The position numbers and the translations under genes are program-made. A model generated the notes under the pieces. The model did no database searches and was not told the DNA's origin. It worked only from the letters and a program-made list of their open reading frames with translations. 64,000 nt of DNA from Betaproteobacteria bacterium (GTDB taxonomy: Bacteria > Pseudomonadota > Gammaproteobacteria > Burkholderiales > Rhodocyclaceae). Each line of letters starts with the position of its first letter. The first letter of the stretch is position 1. The DNA is taken from positions 16,579 through 80,578 of the forward strand of contig JACQYA010000078.1 of assembly GCA_016208425.1 (NCBI GenBank), read 5' to 3'. Of the stretch, positions 47,432-56,158 are shown in pieces.

Positions 47432-48145
47432 TTGAAAACACACATTCTTCTGGTCGAAGACGATGAACGTCTGGCCGAACTGACCGCCGAGTATTTGCGC
47501 AAGAACGATTTTGCCGTGGCCATCGAAGCGCGCGGCGACGCCGCCGAGGCGCGCATTCTGGGCGAGCGCCCGGATCTGGTGATCCTCGACGTGATGCTGC
47601 CCGGAAAGGACGGTTTTGAAGTCTGTCGCGCCGTGCGCCCGCACTACGCCGGGGTAATCCTGATGCTGACCGCGCGCGACGAGGATTTCGACCAGATTCT
47701 CGGGCTCGAGCTGGGCGCCGACGATTACATCGCCAAGCCGGTGCAGCCGCGCTTGTTGCTGGCGCGCATCAAGGCCTTGCTGCGTCGTGCGCCGACCACG
47801 GCCGGCGGCACCGGTGGCGACTCCGGCGAACTGACCGAGCTTGCCTTCGGCAGTTTCCGCATCAGCCAGGCCACGCGCAGCGCGCATCTCGGCGCCGAAG
47901 CCATCGATCTGACCACCGCCGAGTTCGATCTGCTCTGGCTGCTCGCCCGCCACGCCGGCAGCATCCTGTCGCGCGACGATCTGTTGCAACAGTTGCGCGG
48001 CATCGGTTTCGACGGCCTCGACCGCTCGATCGACGCGCGCATCTCCCGCCTGCGCAAGAAGCTCGGCGACGACCCGGAAAATCCCACGCGCATCAAAACG
48101 GTGCGCGCCAAGGGCTACCTGTTCAGCAAGCATGACTGGCAATAG
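47432..48145 (+). CDS. OmpR-family response regulator (RstA-like)
   Basis: A 237-residue regulator that begins with TTG at 47432. The receiver has LLVEDDERL, phospho-acceptor D53 in LVILDVMLPG and DDYIAKPVQP. The winged-helix domain (about 140-235) includes EFDLLWLLARHAG, DGLDRSIDARISRLRKKLGDD and the terminal VRAKGYLF, all typical of the RstA/OmpR group. The TTG start is supported by the receiver starting at once after it. The stop overlaps the kinase start by 14 bp. The vapC remnant ends 10 bp upstream, so the native promoter may have been changed by the IS events. Confidence 0.92.
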   Translation: MKTHILLVEDDERLAELTAEYLRKNDFAVAIEARGDAAEARILGERPDLVILDVMLPGKDGFEVCRAVRPHYAGVILMLTARDEDFDQILGLELGADDYIAKPVQPRLLLARIKALLRRAPTTAGGTGGDSGELTELAFGSFRISQATRSAHLGAEAIDLTTAEFDLLWLLARHAGSILSRDDLLQQLRGIGFDGLDRSIDARISRLRKKLGDDPENPTRIKTVRAKGYLFSKHDWQ

Positions 48146-49559
48146 CGGCCGTAGCTCCGGCAGCAACAACAGGCTGCTCGCCATCCTCGGCCGTTATAAA
48201 CCGCCTCCCTGGCGCGGGCGGTATAGCCTGTCGCTGCTGTTTTTCAACTTCTACCTGATGGCGATGGGTTCCTTTGTCGTCATCGCGGTATTTGCCGATT
48301 TTGTCATTTCCACGGCGGTCAGGGGAATCACCGACGAGTACACCAGCCGCTTCATGGGCGGCACCATCGTGCTGATCGAGGACGAACTTTTTCGCAAGCC
48401 GCGCACCGAATGGCCGAGAACGATAAAAGCGCTGGGCGGCAAGTTTGCCTATAAGCTGGAGATCGTCGAGCGCTGGACGTTAAAGCTGAGGCCGAAACAG
48501 GCCGAAAAACTCGATGCCGGGGAGCTGGCGATCGATTCCGAAGGCGATGTTCTCTACCATCGCCTGAAACAGACCTCGCAGGTGTTGGTCGTCGGGCCGT
48601 TGTCCCCCAACGCCAACCCCGAAAACCCTAGGGGCATGCCGTTGGAGCTACGCATCCGGCTGCTGACTTGGGGTCTGATCGGCCTCTGTCTGGCGGTGGC
48701 CGTCTGGCTGTGGGTACGCCCCGTCTGGCGGGATCTGGAAGCCATGCGCCAGACGGCGCGGGCTCTGGGCGACGGTCGGTTCGGGGCGCGCGCGCCATCG
48801 GCGCGCACGCGCGCGTTCGAGCTGCTGGCCGAAACGCTGAACGGCATGGCCGAACGCATCCAGCGTCTGATCGCCTCGCAAAAAGAATTGTCGAGCGCCA
48901 TCTCGCACGAACTGCGTACGCCGATCGCGCGCATGCGGTTCGCGCTGGAAATGCTCGCCGAAACCGACGAACACCGAGAGCGCGAACGCTTGGGGCGACT
49001 GATGGAAGTCGACCTCGACGAGCTCGACAACCTGATTGACTCCAGCCTGACCTATGCCCGCTTTGAGCGCGAGCTGCCCGAACTGCACCTGACCCCGGTC
49101 GATCTGGTACCGTGGCTGGAAGAAGAGGTCGAGTCGGTGCGCATACTCGGCCGCTCGCTCAAGCTGGAGGTCGACAGCTCGCGCCTGGCGACCCCGCAGC
49201 TTGTCGAACTCGATCGCAAGAGCATGCCTTATGCGGTGACAAACCTCTTGCGCAACGCCATCAAATACGCAAAAAGCCATATCGCCATCAGTGCCGAGAT
49301 CTGCGGCGGGCAGATTTGCCTGCATGTGGACGACGACGGCATGGGGATTCCGCCCGACGAGCGCGAGCGCGTATTTTCCGCCTTTACCCGCCTCGACCAG
49401 TCGCGCGACCGCGCGACCGGCGGTTATGGGTTGGGCCTGGCGATCGTCCGGCTGGTTCTGGAACAACACGGCGGCACGGCGACCGCCGACGAGTCGCCGC
49501 TCGGCGGCGCGCGCTTCACACTCACTTGGCCGCTGTTACAAAGCGTAACGAAAACCTGA
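48132..49559 (+). CDS. Membrane sensor histidine kinase (RstB-like)
   Basis: A 475-residue kinase that overlaps its regulator gene by 14 bp. TM1 is at about 33-58 and TM2 at 177-195, with a roughly 115-residue periplasmic domain between them. HAMP follows TM2. The phospho-acceptor is H259 in SSAISHELRTPIARMRF. The ATPase shows the N-box VTNLLRNAIKYAK, the G1 box VDDDGMGIPPDE, an F-box in FSAFTRLDQ and the G2 box GYGLGLAIVRL. The signal is unknown. The RstBA comparison rests on the SHELRTPIARMRF region and receiver similarity, not on a ligand. Confidence 0.92.
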   Translation: MTGNSGRSSGSNNRLLAILGRYKPPPWRGRYSLSLLFFNFYLMAMGSFVVIAVFADFVISTAVRGITDEYTSRFMGGTIVLIEDELFRKPRTEWPRTIKALGGKFAYKLEIVERWTLKLRPKQAEKLDAGELAIDSEGDVLYHRLKQTSQVLVVGPLSPNANPENPRGMPLELRIRLLTWGLIGLCLAVAVWLWVRPVWRDLEAMRQTARALGDGRFGARAPSARTRAFELLAETLNGMAERIQRLIASQKELSSAISHELRTPIARMRFALEMLAETDEHRERERLGRLMEVDLDELDNLIDSSLTYARFERELPELHLTPVDLVPWLEEEVESVRILGRSLKLEVDSSRLATPQLVELDRKSMPYAVTNLLRNAIKYAKSHIAISAEICGGQICLHVDDDGMGIPPDERERVFSAFTRLDQSRDRATGGYGLGLAIVRLVLEQHGGTATADESPLGGARFTLTWPLLQSVTKT

Positions 49560-49637
49560 CGCTTACACCAACAATGTTTACGGTTCAGTCGACTATCATC
49601 GCCTCACACGATAACAAAAACGACGAAAGAGACCGAA

Positions 49638-49817
49638 ATGAACGACCCGAAGAGATCCGACGAAACGCGCGAGCGCTTTCTCGCCAACGCCCGCCAGCAC
49701 TTTTTCCAAAACGGAACGGCTGGCCGCGCGTCACAGGGCGCGTCGTGCGGCGATCACGTCCAGTCGCCGCGCATCGCCGCCACGACCGCCTGCAAGTGCT
49801 CGGGCGTCGCCTCCTGA
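49638..49817 (+). pseudogene. Possible truncated TetR-type regulator
   Basis: A 59-codon reading frame. The first 28 residues (RSDETRERFLANARQHFFQNG) look like helix 1 and the turn of a TetR-family DNA-binding domain. The reading then runs into the 3' end of the opposite-strand LplT-PlsC gene and loses all similarity. The AT-richer 5' flank and GAAAGAGACCGAA before the ATG could be a ribosome site. A genuine small protein is the alternative. Evidence is limited to one helix. Confidence 0.35.
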
Positions 49818-51631
49818 GGCGCGACCGGCGCGCCGACGGCCAGCCCAATCTTTGAAAACAGCCCGCGCCGCAGCGGTTTGCTCATCGCCGAGCCATCCTT
49901 GCGGCTGAAGAAGCTGCCCCATAACCCGCGTAGCGCCATCGGCACGACCGGTGCCGGCGTCCGCTCGACGATGCGCCCGATCCCCGGCCGGAAGGGGTAA
50001 ATCTCGCCGGTATCGGTGATCCGCCCTTCCGGGAAGATGCCGACCACCTCGCCGGCCGCCAGCGCGCGGGCGACCTCGTCGAAAGCCGCCTCCATCATCG
50101 CGGGATCTTCCTTTGCCGGCGCAATCGGGATCGCGCGCATGTGGCGGAACACGAAGTTGAGGAACGGCGCGCGAAAGATGCGGTGATCCATCACAAAACG
50201 GATCGGCCGCCGCGTCGCTGCGGCAATCACGATGGGATCGACGAAGCTGACGTGGTTGCAGACAAGCACGGCCGGCCCTTCGTCGGGAATATTCTCCAGC
50301 CCTTTCTGTTCCAGCCGGTACACCGAATGCACGAGCAACCAGGCGACGAAACGCAGCATGAACTCGGGCACCAGGCTGTAGATGTAAACGGCGACCAGCG
50401 CGTTGCATAGCGCGGCGACGCCGAACAGAGCCGGTATCGCCACCCCCTGGCCGAGCATGCCGGCGGCGGCGAGCGCGCCGACGACCATGAACAGCGCGTT
50501 GAGGATGTTGTTCGCGGCGATGATGCGCGCGCGGTGGCCGGCGGCGCTGCGCAACTGGATCAGCGCGTAGAGCGGCACGATGAAGAAGCCGCCGAACAAC
50601 CCCAGCGCGAACAGGTCGAACAGCACGCGCCAAACCTCGTGCACGGCGAGCAGCCCGGCCAGCGACAGCGGCGCGCCGGCCGGCAAGCTTGCCGGCGAAG
50701 CAAAAGCCAGGTCGAGACCGAACACCGTCAGCCCGATCGACCCGAAAGGCACCAGGCCGATTTCGACATGCTTGCCCGAGAGTTTCTCGCACAGCAGAGA
50801 GCCGATACCGATGCCGGCCGTAAACGTGGCGAGCAGCAGCGTGACCGAGGTCTCGCCGCCACCGAGCACGTTCTTCGCGTAAGCCGGAAACTGCGCCAGG
50901 AAGAGCGCGCCGTAAAGCCAGAACCACGAAATGCCGAGAACCGACAGAAACACGGTACGGTTCTGGCGGGCAAAGCCGATGTTGCGCCAGGTCTCCGAAA
51001 AGGGGTTGAGATTGACCGCCAGCGCCGGTTCCGGCGCCGGCGCGTCCGGGATGCCGCGACTGAACAGATAGCCGGCGGCGGCGACGACCAGCCCGGCAAA
51101 CGCGACCCACGTCGGGTGCCCGGCCGCTCCGGCGAGCAAACCGCCGGCCAGCGTGCCGACCAGGATCGCGACAAAGGTGCCGGCCTCGACCAGCGCGTTG
51201 CCGCCGACCAGTTCGTCTTCATGCAGATGCTGCGGCAGGATCGCGTATTTGACCGGCCCGAACAGCGTCGAATGCAGGCCGAGCAAAAAAAGGGCAAAAA
51301 ACAGGACGGGCAGGCTGTGCAGCGAAAAACCGAGCGCCGCGACGCCCATGATCGCCATCTCCAGCACCTTGACCAAGCGCGCCAACCTCGATTTGTCGAC
51401 CTTGTCCGCCAGTTGCCCGGCGGTGGCCGAAAACAGAAAAAAGGGCAAGATAAAGACGCCGGCCGCGAGGTTGGCGAGAATGCCGGCATCCAGAGCCGTC
51501 CAGCTCGCTGCCTGAAACGTGAGCAGCACGACCAGCGCGTTTTTGAACAGGTTATCGTTGAAAGCACCGAGAAACTGCGTGGCAAAAAACGGCGCGAAGC
51601 GACGGGTCTTGAGCAGGTTGAACTGGGTCAT
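49754..51631 (-). CDS. Lysophospholipid transporter (LplT-like MFS) fused to a 1-acylglycerol-phosphate acyltransferase domain
   Basis: A 625-residue inner-membrane protein. The N-terminal 415 residues form a 12-helix MFS transporter of the LplT group (RRFAPFFATQFLGAFNDNLFK, then LFGPVKYAILPQHL). The C-terminal 200 residues form a PlsC-type acyltransferase with HX4D in NHVSFVDP (about 442-449) and FPEGRIT downstream. The two halves would flip lysophospholipid inward and re-acylate it. In E. coli LplT and Aas are separate proteins, and Aas also carries an acyl-ACP synthetase domain, which this protein lacks. The same fusion, with or without that domain, occurs in other proteobacteria. It converges on a possible TetR fragment. 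Confidence 0.9.
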   Translation of the reverse strand: MTQFNLLKTRRFAPFFATQFLGAFNDNLFKNALVVLLTFQAASWTALDAGILANLAAGVFILPFFLFSATAGQLADKVDKSRLARLVKVLEMAIMGVAALGFSLHSLPVLFFALFLLGLHSTLFGPVKYAILPQHLHEDELVGGNALVEAGTFVAILVGTLAGGLLAGAAGHPTWVAFAGLVVAAAGYLFSRGIPDAPAPEPALAVNLNPFSETWRNIGFARQNRTVFLSVLGISWFWLYGALFLAQFPAYAKNVLGGGETSVTLLLATFTAGIGIGSLLCEKLSGKHVEIGLVPFGSIGLTVFGLDLAFASPASLPAGAPLSLAGLLAVHEVWRVLFDLFALGLFGGFFIVPLYALIQLRSAAGHRARIIAANNILNALFMVVGALAAAGMLGQGVAIPALFGVAALCNALVAVYIYSLVPEFMLRFVAWLLVHSVYRLEQKGLENIPDEGPAVLVCNHVSFVDPIVIAAATRRPIRFVMDHRIFRAPFLNFVFRHMRAIPIAPAKEDPAMMEAAFDEVARALAAGEVVGIFPEGRITDTGEIYPFRPGIGRIVERTPAPVVPMALRGLWGSFFSRKDGSAMSKPLRRGLFSKIGLAVGAPVAPQEATPEHLQAVVAAMRGDWT

Positions 51632-51754
51632 GCAGTCGGCCGATCATCGGTTGAGATAATGCGCAGTATCCGTATTGGAACGCGATACGTCTAGCGGCCC
51701 CGGCGCTGTATTGCGTATTGCGACAAACCCCAACTTGCCGGAAAGTGCCCGGCG

Positions 51755-53836
51755 TCACGCTTTCAATAACTGCTCCCGATTCCCCAGCCAGCGCCGCAAA
51801 TGCTTTTCGGCGGCCCCGGGGTCGTTGCACAGCAAATGTTCGGCCATTTCGCGGGCCAGTTCGACGAGATCGGCATCAGCTTCGAGATCCGCGTAGCGCA
51901 GCAGCGGTACGCCCGACTGGCGGCTGCCGACGAACTCGCCGGGGCCGCGCAGGCGCAGATCCTGGCGGGCGATTTCAAAGCCGTCGGTGTTTTCAAAGAT
52001 GATCTTCAACCTGTCCCGCGCCGTTTCCGACAGCGGTTGCTGGTAGAGCAGGACGCAAACCGAGCCGTGCTCGCCCCGCCCGATGCGGCCGCGTAGCTGG
52101 TGCAGTTGCGAGAGGCCAAAACGCTCGGCGTGTTCGACGACCATCAGGCTGGCGTTGGGCACGTCGACGCCGACTTCGATCACCGTCGTGGCGACCAGCA
52201 CGTCGGTTTCGCCGGCGGCGAAGGCGGCCATCGCGGCGGCTTTTTCATGCCCCTTGAGGCGGCCGTGAACGAGGCCGATGCGCAGATCGCCAAGTTCCTC
52301 GGACAACGTGGCGTGGGTGTCGAGCGCCGTTTGCAGTTGCCGCTTTTCGGATTCTTCGATCAGCGGACAAACCCAGTAAGCCTGCCGGCCGGTGGCGACG
52401 GCGCCGCGTATGCGGGCGATCACTTCGTCGCGCCGCGCGTCCGAGACCAGCTTCGTTTTGATCGGCGTGCGTCCCGGCGGCAGTTCGTCGAGCACCGAAA
52501 CGTCGAGGTCGGCGTAATAGCTCATGGCCAGCGTGCGCGGGATGGGCGTCGCCGACATCATCAGCTGATGCGGCGGGCGGGCGTCTTTCGTTCCCTTGCG
52601 GCGCAACTCCAGGCGTTGCGCGACGCCGAAGCGGTGCTGCTCGTCCACGATAGCCAGCCCGAGCCGCGCGAAGCCGACGCCGTCCTGGATCAGCGCATGG
52701 GTGCCGACAACGAACTGGGCGCTGCCGGCGGCGTGCCGTTGCGCCGCCTGTTTGGCGGATTTTTTCAGGCTGCCCGACAGCCTGGCAACGGACACGCCAA
52801 GCGGTTCCAGCCACGCCCTGAGCTTGAGGTAATGCTGCTCGGCGAGAATCTCGGTCGGCGCCATGAAGGCGGCCTGATAGCCGGATTCGATGGCCTGGCA
52901 GGCGGCGAGCGCGGCGACGACGGTTTTGCCGCTGCCGACATCGCCTTGCAGCAGGCGCTGCATGGGGTAGGGTTGCAGCAGATCGGCTGCGATTTCGGCG
53001 GCGACACGCCGCTGGGCGGCGGTCAGCGCAAACGGGAGCGCGGCGAGCAGCTGCTGCACCAGATGCCCGCCCGGACGCATGAGCGGCGCACCTTTTTGCC
53101 GGCGCGCCATGTAGGCGCGGCGCAGCGAGAGTTGCTGGGCGAGCAGTTCGTCGAATTTGATGCGCCGCCACGCCGGATGCGTACGCAGTTGTAGTGCGGC
53201 TTCCGGCACGTCGGGGGGCGGGGCGTGGAGCAGCCTCACGGCGCCGCCAAACCCGTCGAGGGCGTGTTTGCGGCACCAGCTTTCATCGAGCAGCTCGCCC
53301 AGATCGGCGCCGCTCACGGCTCGGGCGATCAGCTTGCGCAACGCGGCCTGCGAGACGCCCGCCGCCGTCGGGTAGATCGGCGTCAGCGCGGATGGCAGCA
53401 CATCTTCATCGCCGGCCGGGCGGTAGCGCGGATGCACCATTTCCGCGCCGAGAAAGCCGTGGCGGATCTCGCCGAAGATGCGCAGGCGCCGGCCATCGTC
53501 GCGCGCGGCCTCCAACTGTTTGATCTGGCTGCCGTAGAAGTTGAGAAAGCGCAGCACCAGCTCGCCGCTGGCGTCTCTGACATGCACCGCCAGTTGCCGC
53601 CGGGGGCGCAGCACCGCCAGTTGCCGCCGGGGGCGGAACTGCACCGAGACATCGACGACCCCGGCCTCGATCTGCACCGGTACGCCGGCCGGCACTCCGG
53701 CGATAGGTGTTACGCGGGTTTCGTCCTCGTAGCGCAGCGGCAGATGAAGAACGAGATCGTCCTGCCGGGCAAGGCCAAGTTTGCGCAGCTTTTCTTTGGA
53801 TGCCGGCGACGCCCCGATCTCGTCCGGCGACGACAT
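51755..53836 (-). CDS. recG: ATP-dependent DNA helicase RecG, with a 9-residue tandem duplication
   Basis: A 693-residue branch-migration helicase that remodels stalled forks and Holliday junctions. Motor motifs are LLQGDVGSGKTVVAAL (Walker A), VDEQHRFGVAQR (DEQH box), MSATPIPRTLA and, late, QLRGRIGRGEHGS. The wedge/OB domain near residue 65-85 carries RPRRQLAV twice in a row, where other RecG proteins have it once; the DNA shows a 27-bp tandem copy. The start is ATG 53836, which overlaps the ridA stop by one base (TAATG). The longer frame upstream has no similarity to RecG. Confidence 0.95.
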   Translation of the reverse strand: MSSPDEIGASPASKEKLRKLGLARQDDLVLHLPLRYEDETRVTPIAGVPAGVPVQIEAGVVDVSVQFRPRRQLAVLRPRRQLAVHVRDASGELVLRFLNFYGSQIKQLEAARDDGRRLRIFGEIRHGFLGAEMVHPRYRPAGDEDVLPSALTPIYPTAAGVSQAALRKLIARAVSGADLGELLDESWCRKHALDGFGGAVRLLHAPPPDVPEAALQLRTHPAWRRIKFDELLAQQLSLRRAYMARRQKGAPLMRPGGHLVQQLLAALPFALTAAQRRVAAEIAADLLQPYPMQRLLQGDVGSGKTVVAALAACQAIESGYQAAFMAPTEILAEQHYLKLRAWLEPLGVSVARLSGSLKKSAKQAAQRHAAGSAQFVVGTHALIQDGVGFARLGLAIVDEQHRFGVAQRLELRRKGTKDARPPHQLMMSATPIPRTLAMSYYADLDVSVLDELPPGRTPIKTKLVSDARRDEVIARIRGAVATGRQAYWVCPLIEESEKRQLQTALDTHATLSEELGDLRIGLVHGRLKGHEKAAAMAAFAAGETDVLVATTVIEVGVDVPNASLMVVEHAERFGLSQLHQLRGRIGRGEHGSVCVLLYQQPLSETARDRLKIIFENTDGFEIARQDLRLRGPGEFVGSRQSGVPLLRYADLEADADLVELAREMAEHLLCNDPGAAEKHLRRWLGNREQLLKA
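53585..53638 (-). repeat. 27-bp tandem duplication inside recG
   Basis: Two adjacent 27-bp units (53585-53611 and 53612-53638) share a 25-base identical core. The duplication is in frame and adds nine residues (RPRRQLAVL) to the RecG wedge domain. Confidence 0.9.
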
Positions 53837-54219
53837 TAGCCGCCCAGCACCATCACGGCGTCGGCCTCGACCAGAGCGCTCCGGGGCAGCGACCCGACGC
53901 CGACCGCAGCGCGCGCCGGATACGGTTGAGAAAAGTACAGCTCCATCGTTTCGTTGACCTTGGCGAAATGGGCGAGGTCGCAAAGAAAGACGTTGAGCTT
54001 GACGACATCGGCCAGCGATCCGCCGGACGCTTCGGCGACGGCCTTCAGGTTTTCAAAAACGCGAACGATTTGCGCGTCGATACCGTCAACCATCTGCATG
54101 GTGGCCGGATCGAGGCCGATCTGTCCTGAAAGGTAGACGGTATCGCCCGCCTTGACCGCCTGCGAATAGGTTCCGATAGCGGCGGGAGCGTGCGGGGTGG
54201 ATACGATGGATCGGGTCAT
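53836..54219 (-). CDS. ridA: RidA family reactive intermediate/imine deaminase
   Basis: A 127-residue YjgF/YER057c/UK114 protein. It speeds hydrolysis of reactive 2-aminoacrylate and related enamines made by PLP enzymes. Typical blocks are [42 protein letters not shown] and the signature [22 protein letters not shown] with the catalytic Arg. The stop overlaps the recG ATG by one base, so the two form one operon, a frequent pairing in betaproteobacteria. Confidence 0.95.
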   Translation of the reverse strand: MTRSIVSTPHAPAAIGTYSQAVKAGDTVYLSGQIGLDPATMQMVDGIDAQIVRVFENLKAVAEASGGSLADVVKLNVFLCDLAHFAKVNETMELYFSQPYPARAAVGVGSLPRSALVEADAVMVLGG

Positions 54220-54264
54220 TGTGTTGTCCTTTGGTGTATTCGACGAAAAAATGGAGCATCTTAA

Positions 54265-54618
54265 ATGAGCGCGGCAATCATCGCCAATCTGGAAAAACTG
54301 CTCGGCGGCCCGCGTGACGGCGCCCTGCTGCGTTATTCGTTGGGCAACGAATGGCTGAAAGCCGGCGACGCCGGGCGGGCGGCGGCACGCTTTCGCGAAG
54401 CGGTCGAGCGCGACGCCGGCTATTCGGCCGCCTGGAAGCTGCTCGGAAAATCGCTGGCCGAAAGCGGAAGAACACGCGAGGCTCTGAGCGCCTACGAGCA
54501 GGGAATCGCCGTTGCCGGGAAAAAGGGCGACATTCAGGCGGCGAAGGAAATGACGGTTTTTGCCAAACGCATGCGCGGGCTGCTGGCGGAAAGCGCCCCC
54601 GAGCCCGCGGGGCCGTAG
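54265..54618 (+). CDS. Small TPR-repeat protein
   Basis: A 117-residue protein with about two tetratricopeptide repeats ([38 protein letters not shown], then [15 protein letters not shown]). It starts [23 protein letters not shown], a form common in betaproteobacterial TPR proteins of unknown role. No signal peptide is present, so it is probably cytoplasmic. It is divergent from ridA (45-bp gap) and converges on the SPOR gene. TPRs usually bind protein partners; none can be named here. Confidence 0.75.
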   Translation: MSAAIIANLEKLLGGPRDGALLRYSLGNEWLKAGDAGRAAARFREAVERDAGYSAAWKLLGKSLAESGRTREALSAYEQGIAVAGKKGDIQAAKEMTVFAKRMRGLLAESAPEPAGP

Positions 54619-54656
54619 AGAAAGTCGTGGGCTTACGGGCGATTCCTTGACGGGCT

Positions 54657-55484
54657 TTAACGCCTGATCCCTTTCGGCAGCAACATCACCGAGTCTATCC
54701 CCAAGGCTTTCATCTTCTCGCGCACGGTATCGGCTTCTTCGCGCGTTTTGAAGGGACCGACGTTTACGCGCGCCTCGAAGGTCGAAGGTATCCCGTGCAG
54801 GGTCAGCTTGGCGTGCAGTTCCTCGGCGCGCCGCAAATCGGAGAAAACGCCGGCCTGCAGCGCGAAACCCGAAAACAGGCGGGGCGGCGACGGCGGCGGG
54901 CGGGCAACTTCCGGGTAGTCTTCCGCCCTCACCGGCGGCATCGGCGGCGCGGGCTGAGGCTGGGCCGCCGCCTTTGCGCTGGCGGCGGGCGCCGCCGGGC
55001 CGGGCGGCGGCGCTGCCGGCGGCAAAGCGGGGCGCGACAACGGTGCCGTTTTCGCGTCGCCGCGCTGCGGCATTCGCGCGCCCGGCCCGGGGGCTGTACT
55101 GGCGTCCGCTTTTGCGTCCACCCGAGGCTGCGCGGACACTTGCGGGCGCGGCGGCGACCCGGCGAGCGGCGATGACTTGTCGACCGGAGCCGCGCTGCTT
55201 TCCGGTTCCGCCGCGACCTTGATTTCCTTGCCGACCTCCAGCGCTTGCTCGGCGATCTTCACCGGTTGCGTGACTTCCTTGCGGGCGACCGGCGCCGGCC
55301 GGCCCGTTTCCGGGTTTTGTTCGTCGGGATCGTCGTGCGAGCTGAGGTAGTCGAAGAGCACCAAGGTACCGAGCAGAGTGACGATCATCAGGCTGGCAAA
55401 TCCCATCCGCCAGACAAGCTTGCGCTTCAGATCGGTGTGTTCGGTCTGCGCTTTCACAGAATCGCCACTTTTCTCACCGGCCAT
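54657..55484 (-). CDS. SPOR-domain membrane protein
   Basis: A 275-residue bitopic protein. A short cytoplasmic N-terminus is followed by one TM (about 27-46, [20 protein letters not shown]), a long Pro/Ala-rich linker (about 55-200) and a C-terminal SPOR domain ([18 protein letters not shown] through [19 protein letters not shown]). This FtsN-like layout suggests peptidoglycan binding at the septum. It is the second SPOR protein of the window; the first (28.7 kb) lacks the long Pro linker. The downstream end faces the TPR gene. A DUF2802 gene lies 33 bp upstream on the same strand. Confidence 0.85.
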   Translation of the reverse strand: MAGEKSGDSVKAQTEHTDLKRKLVWRMGFASLMIVTLLGTLVLFDYLSSHDDPDEQNPETGRPAPVARKEVTQPVKIAEQALEVGKEIKVAAEPESSAAPVDKSSPLAGSPPRPQVSAQPRVDAKADASTAPGPGARMPQRGDAKTAPLSRPALPPAAPPPGPAAPAASAKAAAQPQPAPPMPPVRAEDYPEVARPPPSPPRLFSGFALQAGVFSDLRRAEELHAKLTLHGIPSTFEARVNVGPFKTREEADTVREKMKALGIDSVMLLPKGIRR

Positions 55485-55517
55485 TTTGTCCCCGCCTCCC
55501 GTATTCCGTTATTTCTA

Positions 55518-56036
55518 TCATCTCGACCGCACCAAGGCTACCACCAACTCGGCCTCGGCGCGGGCGACGCTGCAGTGCTCGGAAATCGTCTGCGCATCGT
55601 GCCCCTGCATCGCCATCTGCATCGCGTCGCTGTAGACCGGAGAAATGCCGTGCGTCGTCCTGTTCTGCGACAACTCGCGCCGAAACTCTTCGCGCGTCTC
55701 CTCCAGTTCGGCGCGCAGTTTCGCCACTTCGCCGCGCAGTTGCGCGAGTTCGCGCTTCAGGCGGTCTATCGCCTGCTGGCCGGGAATTTCGGGCGGGGGC
55801 TCGTTCCAGGGGAAATCTGGCTCGGCACGCGGAGCAAGCCCGGGTTCCGGTTCCGGCTCCGACGCGGCGGTGTAAGCAGCGACCGCAGATTGGGCGGAGA
55901 TTGCGGCCGCAACCTTCTCGTGCCTGAGCCGGCGCATGCGCAACAGAGCCACCAGAACGTAAACGGTCAGCAGCGCGACGATCAGGATCAGCGCATCGCG
56001 CCAGTTCAGAAGGGTCAGCACATCGAAATCCATCAC
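55518..56036 (-). CDS. DUF2802 family membrane protein
   Basis: A 172-residue protein. One TM segment is at about 13-32 (DALILIVALLTVYVLVALL), followed by a Glu/Pro-rich stretch and a coiled coil at about 88-125 (RLKRELAQLRGEVAKLRAEL). The C-terminal DUF2802 motif reads YSDAMQMAMQGHDAQTISEHC then SRAEAELVVAL. DUF2802 resembles a helix-turn-helix-like module found near flagellar or division genes; function unknown. It precedes the SPOR gene with a 33-bp gap, so the two are probably one transcript. Confidence 0.75.
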   Translation of the reverse strand: MMDFDVLTLLNWRDALILIVALLTVYVLVALLRMRRLRHEKVAAAISAQSAVAAYTAASEPEPEPGLAPRAEPDFPWNEPPPEIPGQQAIDRLKRELAQLRGEVAKLRAELEETREEFRRELSQNRTTHGISPVYSDAMQMAMQGHDAQTISEHCSVARAEAELVVALVRSR

Positions 56037-56100
56037 TTGCCCGGGGGCTGAATCTGGCCGATATTATCCTAGAAACCGCCATTGAACGCGCCCGGCAAAC

Positions 56101-56141
56101 GAAAACGGGGGGCGCCGCCAAACAGTTGGCCGCGACCCCCG
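56101..56141 (-). terminator. Rho-independent terminator of the thiolase operon
   Basis: Read on the reverse strand, CGGGGGTCGCGGCCA and TGGCGGCGCCCCCCG form a 15-bp stem with two mismatches and a 6-nt loop, followed by TTTTC. It lies 18 bp after the thiolase stop. Confidence 0.75.
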
Positions 56142-56158
56142 CGTTCCGCCAACTCCGT

